Of a DNA stretch of 64,000 bases, positions 60,361 to 64,000 are shown in pieces. A model generated the notes under the pieces. That model ran no database searches and had not been told where the DNA came from. It was given only the letters and a program-made list of their open reading frames with translations. The stretch comes from Actinomycetota bacterium (GTDB taxonomy: Bacteria; Actinomycetota; Actinomycetes; S36-B12): positions 1-64,000 of the forward strand of contig JAUSNB010000021.1 of assembly GCA_030645615.1 (NCBI GenBank), written 5' to 3'. Every line of letters starts with the position of its first letter. Positions within the stretch are counted from its first letter, which is position 1. Made by a program: the position numbers and the translations under genes.

Positions 60361-61296
60361 CTACACCGGCGAGGTCTCCGTGGGGATCGTGCGGCTGCCC
60401 GAACGGATGACCAGCACGATCCCCGCGAACATCAGCATCGATGCGGGGATGACTCCCAGCGGGGGCACCTGGCCGAGCGCGATGGCCGCCATGATGGTGG
60501 CGCCGGGCATCTCCAGCAGGATCGCCAACGACACGACGGTGGCTGACGTGGTGGACAGCACCTTGTTGATCAGGGTGTGGCCGAGCAGTTGGGCCCCCAG
60601 CGTGAGGGCGAGGATCAGTGCCCAGTCCCGCGCCGAGAAGCCCCACAGGGACTGCTGCCCGACCAGGCACAGGCCCAGCAGCAGGATGGCCGCCGACGCA
60701 TACGCAGACATCGTCATGGTCGGCGTCGACACGGTCTGGCGCGCGCTCTCCCCTACGGTGACGTACGCGGCAGCGAGGACGGCTCCCGCCAGGGCAAGGG
60801 CGTCCCCGATCAGGTGCCTTGGGTCCACGCTCAGGTCGATACCGGTCAGCACCACGACGCCGACCAGGGCGATGGCGATGCCGATCCACGCGGGTCGGGG
60901 GATGTGGGTCCCGCGCCGGCGGGCGATGAGCGCCGCCCAGACCGGCTGCGTGGCGACAAGCGCGGTCGATGACGCCACCGTGGTGAAGCGCAGCGACGGG
61001 ATCCACGCCGCGAAGTGGGCGCCGAGGAGCAGGCCCGATGCGATGACCAGCCGCCACTCGCGCCGGGAGAGCCCGGCCACCTCGCGACGGTTGCGCAGCA
61101 GCACCCACGGAGCCGTTAACGCCGACCCGAGGAAGCAGCGCCAGAACGCGATCGCCAATGCTGGTGCGGCTATGGCGGCGATGATCGGCCCTGACGACGA
61201 GATGAACAGGACCGCGATGCCGAGCCACGCCAGATCCGCCGCAGGGGGGCGATCGAAGGCGCCGCGACCTGCCGGGGCAGGCGTCGCGGTGGTCAT
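60361..61296 (-). CDS. EamA/DMT-family transporter
   Basis: 311 residues with ten hydrophobic helices in two EamA repeats (about 22-145 and 165-300). Typical spots: the first helix LAWLGIAVLFISSSGPIIAA, ATQPVWAALIARRR, and LSTTSATVVSLAILLEMPGA. These are drug/metabolite exporters; the substrate is unknown. The start is ATG. It is divergent from the MgtE-N gene. Confidence 0.88.
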   Translation of the reverse strand: MTTATPAPAGRGAFDRPPAADLAWLGIAVLFISSSGPIIAAIAAPALAIAFWRCFLGSALTAPWVLLRNRREVAGLSRREWRLVIASGLLLGAHFAAWIPSLRFTTVASSTALVATQPVWAALIARRRGTHIPRPAWIGIAIALVGVVVLTGIDLSVDPRHLIGDALALAGAVLAAAYVTVGESARQTVSTPTMTMSAYASAAILLLGLCLVGQQSLWGFSARDWALILALTLGAQLLGHTLINKVLSTTSATVVSLAILLEMPGATIMAAIALGQVPPLGVIPASMLMFAGIVLVIRSGSRTIPTETSPV

Positions 61297-61327
61297 TCCG
61301 ACCGCCTCCTAGGGGTAGCCTTTCGAC

Positions 61328-62596
61328 GTGACGACCGGAGCCGCGACCCGAGTATTCCTTGCGCGCCTGGCCGGTATAGGGGTGTTCGACCCCAACGGCG
61401 ACCAGGTGGGCAAGGTACGCGATGCCATCGTCGTCCTGCGCATCGGCGGGAACCCGCCGCGGCTGACCGGACTGGTGGTCGAGGTCGGCTCGAGGCGGCG
61501 CATCTTCGTGCCGATGACCAAGGTCACCGCCATCGACGCCGGTCAGGTGATCGTCACCGGCACCGTCAACCTGAGACGGTTCGAGCAACGCAGTAACGAG
61601 ACGCTCGTGACGGCTGAGTTGCTCGACCGATCCGTGACCCTCGTGGAGTCGGAACAGATCGTCTCGGTTCTCGATGTCGCCGTCGAGCAGTCGCGATCAC
61701 GGGACTGGTTCGTCACCCAGTTGTTCGTTCGCAGGCCCGGCGGCGGGCTGCGCCGGCGGGGCGAGTCGATCATCGTCGACTGGGACGACATCCGGGGCCT
61801 GTCCCTCGCGGTCGAGGACCAGCCGGCCGAGCAATTGCTCTCCCGGCTGGATTCCATGCGGGCGGCCGACGTGGCCGACGTACTGCAGGACCTCTCGCCC
61901 AAGCGCCGGATCGAGGTGGCGCGCGGGCTCGACGACGAGCGCCTGGCCGACGTGCTGGAGGAACTCCCCGAGGACGACCGCACCCAGATCCTCATGACGC
62001 TGGAAGCCGAGCGGGCGGCGGACGTCCTGGAGGAGATGGACCCCGACGACGCCGCCGACCTCATCTCGGAACTGCCTCCTGCGCAGGCGGCGGACCTGCT
62101 CCAGCGCATGGAGCCCGACGAGGCCGAGGACATCCGCCGGCTGCTGTCTTACGACGACTTCTCCGCGGGCGGCATGATGACGACGGAGCCGATCGTGCTC
62201 TCGCCCGACGCGACCGTGGCCGATGCGCTCGCCCGGATCCGCAATCCCGACCTGTCCCCCGCCCTGGCCTCTCAGGTGTACGTGACCCGGCCGCCCACGG
62301 AAACCCCGACCGGCCGCTACCTCGGCGCCTGTCACTTCCAGGAACTGCTGCGCGAACCGCCGGGCACTCTCGTGTCGGCCTTGGTCGACAAGAACCTGCA
62401 GCCCGTACGGCCGGAGGCTCCGCTTGGCGAGGTCACCCGCAACTTCGCCGCCTACAACCTCGTCGCGCTGCCGGTCGTCGACGCGAACAACCACCTGCTC
62501 GGCGCGGTGACGATCGACGACGTGATCGACCACATGCTGCCGGAGGACTGGCGCGAGAACGACGAGGACTCGGTGGGGCAGGGCCATGGCGACTGA
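61328..62596 (+). CDS. MgtE N-domain/CBS protein without membrane part
   Basis: 422 residues from a GTG. PRC-barrel-like parts at the start (GVFDPNGDQVGKVRDAIV), the MgtE N-terminal superhelix about 165-285 (repeats such as LADVLEELPEDDRTQILMTL and AADLISELPPAQAADLLQRM), then two CBS domains. No transmembrane helix follows, so it is not a full magnesium channel. It may sense Mg2+ or nucleotides for another protein, perhaps its overlapping DUF1003 neighbour. Confidence 0.88.
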   Translation: MTTGAATRVFLARLAGIGVFDPNGDQVGKVRDAIVVLRIGGNPPRLTGLVVEVGSRRRIFVPMTKVTAIDAGQVIVTGTVNLRRFEQRSNETLVTAELLDRSVTLVESEQIVSVLDVAVEQSRSRDWFVTQLFVRRPGGGLRRRGESIIVDWDDIRGLSLAVEDQPAEQLLSRLDSMRAADVADVLQDLSPKRRIEVARGLDDERLADVLEELPEDDRTQILMTLEAERAADVLEEMDPDDAADLISELPPAQAADLLQRMEPDEAEDIRRLLSYDDFSAGGMMTTEPIVLSPDATVADALARIRNPDLSPALASQVYVTRPPTETPTGRYLGACHFQELLREPPGTLVSALVDKNLQPVRPEAPLGEVTRNFAAYNLVALPVVDANNHLLGAVTIDDVIDHMLPEDWRENDEDSVGQGHGD

Positions 62597-63158
62597 GCGC
62601 ACCCGCAGGTCGACGAGCATCGACATGCCCAAGAATCGTGGCCGGTCGCTGCGACCATCCGTCGACACCGAGCGGTTCGGCGCGCTGTCGGAGTCGGTGG
62701 CCCGGCGGATCGGCTCGTGGGCCTTCATCCTCTGGATGACGATCGCCATCATCCTGTGGGTCGGCCTCAACATCATCATCGCGGACGGGGCGCCAGACCC
62801 GTTCCCGTTCATCTTCCTGACCCTGCTGCTGTCGCTGCAGGCGTCCTACGCGGCTCCACTCATCCTGCTCGCGCAGAACCGGCAGACGGACCGCGACCGG
62901 GTCCAGTTCCAGGAGGACCGGCTGCGCACCGAGCGGCTCCTGGCCGACAGCGACTACCTTGCCCGCGAGATCGCCGCCCTGCGGCTCGCCCTGGGCGACG
63001 TCGCAACTCGCGACTACGTCCGCGGGGAGCTGCGCGACCTGCTAGCGGACATGGCCGACCGGCTCGACCAGCACGCCGAGGCCCAGCTCAAGGCCGAGCG
63101 CAAGGCCCTGCGGAAGGTGGAGCGCACCATGGAGTCCGCTGCGGAAGACGGGGCCTAG
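62586..63158 (+). CDS. DUF1003 membrane protein
   Basis: 190 residues. The DUF1003 core is here: VARRIGSWAFILWMTIAIIL, FPFIFLTLLLSLQASYAAP (two helices, about 40-62 and 76-97) and LILLAQNRQTDRDRVQFQED. A charged coiled-coil tail follows. The gene overlaps the MgtE-N/CBS gene by 11 nt, a common pairing in actinobacteria that hints at one shared complex. Function unproven. Confidence 0.9.
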   Translation: MATERTRRSTSIDMPKNRGRSLRPSVDTERFGALSESVARRIGSWAFILWMTIAIILWVGLNIIIADGAPDPFPFIFLTLLLSLQASYAAPLILLAQNRQTDRDRVQFQEDRLRTERLLADSDYLAREIAALRLALGDVATRDYVRGELRDLLADMADRLDQHAEAQLKAERKALRKVERTMESAAEDGA

Positions 63159-63889
63159 CCTGGACTCGGGATGAAGCCCGAGTCCAGTTCCCACGGCCGC
63201 AATGGGGAGTTCTGGATGACCCAGGCCTGCAGGTCCTTGTCCAGCCCGGTGATGATCACGAGGCCGACCACGATGAAGACGACGCCCAGGCCGCGGCGGA
63301 ACCAGCTGTGCGGGTCGGCCGCCCACCGAGCATTGCCGATCAGCCGCTGCCCGAGGAGCGCGATGGCCAGCAGCGCGGCGCAGAGGCCAAGCACGTACCC
63401 GCCGAGCAGGAACAGACCCTGGCCGAGGGACGCGGGCAGCACCGTGACGATGACGTAGCCGTACATCGGGCTGCAGGACGAGAAGACCGGCCCGAGTGCA
63501 GCGCCGGTGAGCACCGCCCCTGTCGTGCCTTGCCGGGTGCGGGCCGAGGCCAATCGCTTCGTCGAGCGCTCCTGCAGCGACAGCCGGGCCGACACCCATT
63601 CCCAGATCTGCGGGAACGCCGAGACGACGCCGAGGCCGATCAGCAGGCCACCGCTGAGCCATTGCCACACCTCGGAGGGGATGGCGATGAGTGACGTGCT
63701 GGCCTTGAGGGCCAGCGTGAACACCACGATCGACGCCCCGAGGGACGCCGTGATCACGTAGGCCCGCCGCCTCGAGGCAGCCGTCGACGGCCCGATGGAC
63801 CCACCGACGATCACGGGGAGCATCGGCAGGACGCACGGCGCCAGGGTCGTCAGGACCCCTGCGACGACTGCCCCGAGGAAGAGCAGCAT
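63155..63889 (-). CDS. ccdA: CcdA-like thiol-disulfide membrane protein
   Basis: 244 residues from the ATG at 63889, with six hydrophobic helices. The two redox cysteines are in TLAPCVLPMLP (first helix) and FSSCSPMYGYV (fourth helix), as in CcdA/DsbD. It passes reducing power across the membrane to periplasmic-side thioredoxins for cytochrome c or protein thiols. It follows a thioredoxin-like gene, overlapping by one base (TGATG). Confidence 0.9.
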   Translation of the reverse strand: MLLFLGAVVAGVLTTLAPCVLPMLPVIVGGSIGPSTAASRRRAYVITASLGASIVVFTLALKASTSLIAIPSEVWQWLSGGLLIGLGVVSAFPQIWEWVSARLSLQERSTKRLASARTRQGTTGAVLTGAALGPVFSSCSPMYGYVIVTVLPASLGQGLFLLGGYVLGLCAALLAIALLGQRLIGNARWAADPHSWFRRGLGVVFIVVGLVIITGLDKDLQAWVIQNSPLRPWELDSGFIPSPG

Positions 63890-64000
63890 CAGGCAGTGGC
63901 CGCCGCAATGTCCGCGGACGTCATGGAGCCGGTCCACTTCGCCAGTTCATTGCCGTCGGCATCGACCTGCACGTAGGTGTGCTGCGTCGTGATGCCGTAC
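63889..64000 (-). CDS. Thioredoxin-like protein, C-terminal end (cut by window edge)
   Basis: The last 36 codons are visible: YGITTQHTYVQVDADGNELA and KWTGSMTSADIAAATA. This is the cis-Pro-less end of a TlpA/thioredoxin-type fold (strand, turn, G, final helix). It overlaps ccdA by one base, so both act in the same thiol pathway. The CxxC part lies outside the window. Confidence 0.7.
   Translation of the reverse strand, partial: YGITTQHTYVQVDADGNELAKWTGSMTSADIAAATA

Overview
The window is about 64 kb of high-GC DNA from an actinobacterium (Actinomycetota). The evidence is the gene order prfB-ftsE-ftsX-smpB-ssrA, the cluster DUF3107-TetR-hydrolase-ferritin-like-DEAD helicase, a DUF222/HNH protein, an ANTAR regulator and frequent GTG/TTG starts with 4-nt overlaps. 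Genus cannot be fixed. I saw no rRNA, tRNA or CRISPR array.

Layout. 1-9.4 kb: small housekeeping and accessory genes (HNH nuclease end, GNAT, DHFR-like, GAF-ANTAR, GGDEF/EAL, desaturase, GH114, pentapeptide repeat protein). 9.5-14.2 kb: ssrA, smpB, ftsX, ftsE, prfB. 14.2-33.1 kb: a Tad/Flp pilus operon on the minus strand (tadA/cpaF, tadB, tadC, Flp-like, TadE-like genes) whose ATPase gene tadA is cut into three collinear pieces by two different serine-integrase elements. Element 1 (about 8.2 kb, core AGTCCGGGTTC) carries an integrase, a SNF2-type helicase, a RecA/RepA-like ATPase, two lipoproteins and small proteins. Element 2 (about 6.2 kb, core GGGGAT) carries a UG/Abi-type reverse transcriptase overlapping a HEPN protein gene, a convergent EVE-like/PD-(D/E)xK nuclease, an HTH protein, an HUH replication initiator and a second serine integrase. 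Removing both elements at their cores restores one open frame of 408 codons.

33-36.4 kb: two further truncated copies of the tadA 5' end, each with the same upstream TTGTCCACA box, separated by a secreted phospholipase A2-like protein and an alpha/beta hydrolase. 36.4-45.2 kb: thioesterase, SMP-30-like and ADPS-like enzymes, then a run of secreted proteins including a second phospholipase A2-like paralogue. 45.2-50.3 kb: conserved DUF3107/TetR/hydrolase/ferritin-like/DEAD helicase/ParA block. 50.4-53.6 kb: RsbW-like kinase, PAS-GGDEF protein and a secreted protein built of 16-residue repeats. 53.6-64 kb: Nudix, acyl-CoA dehydrogenase, CitE-like lyase, a three-gene glycerol/glycerol-3-phosphate operon, EamA transporter, MgtE-N/CBS protein, DUF1003 protein, CcdA and the end of a thioredoxin-like gene.

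How it fits together: the Tad machine should not work while both elements sit in tadA, and precise excision of both would repair it. Element 2 looks like a small replicating integrative element that carries a two-part anti-phage module (RT plus HEPN) and a modification-dependent nuclease, with three matched palindromes (AGTCC-N8-GGACT) that probably control its HTH and rep genes.
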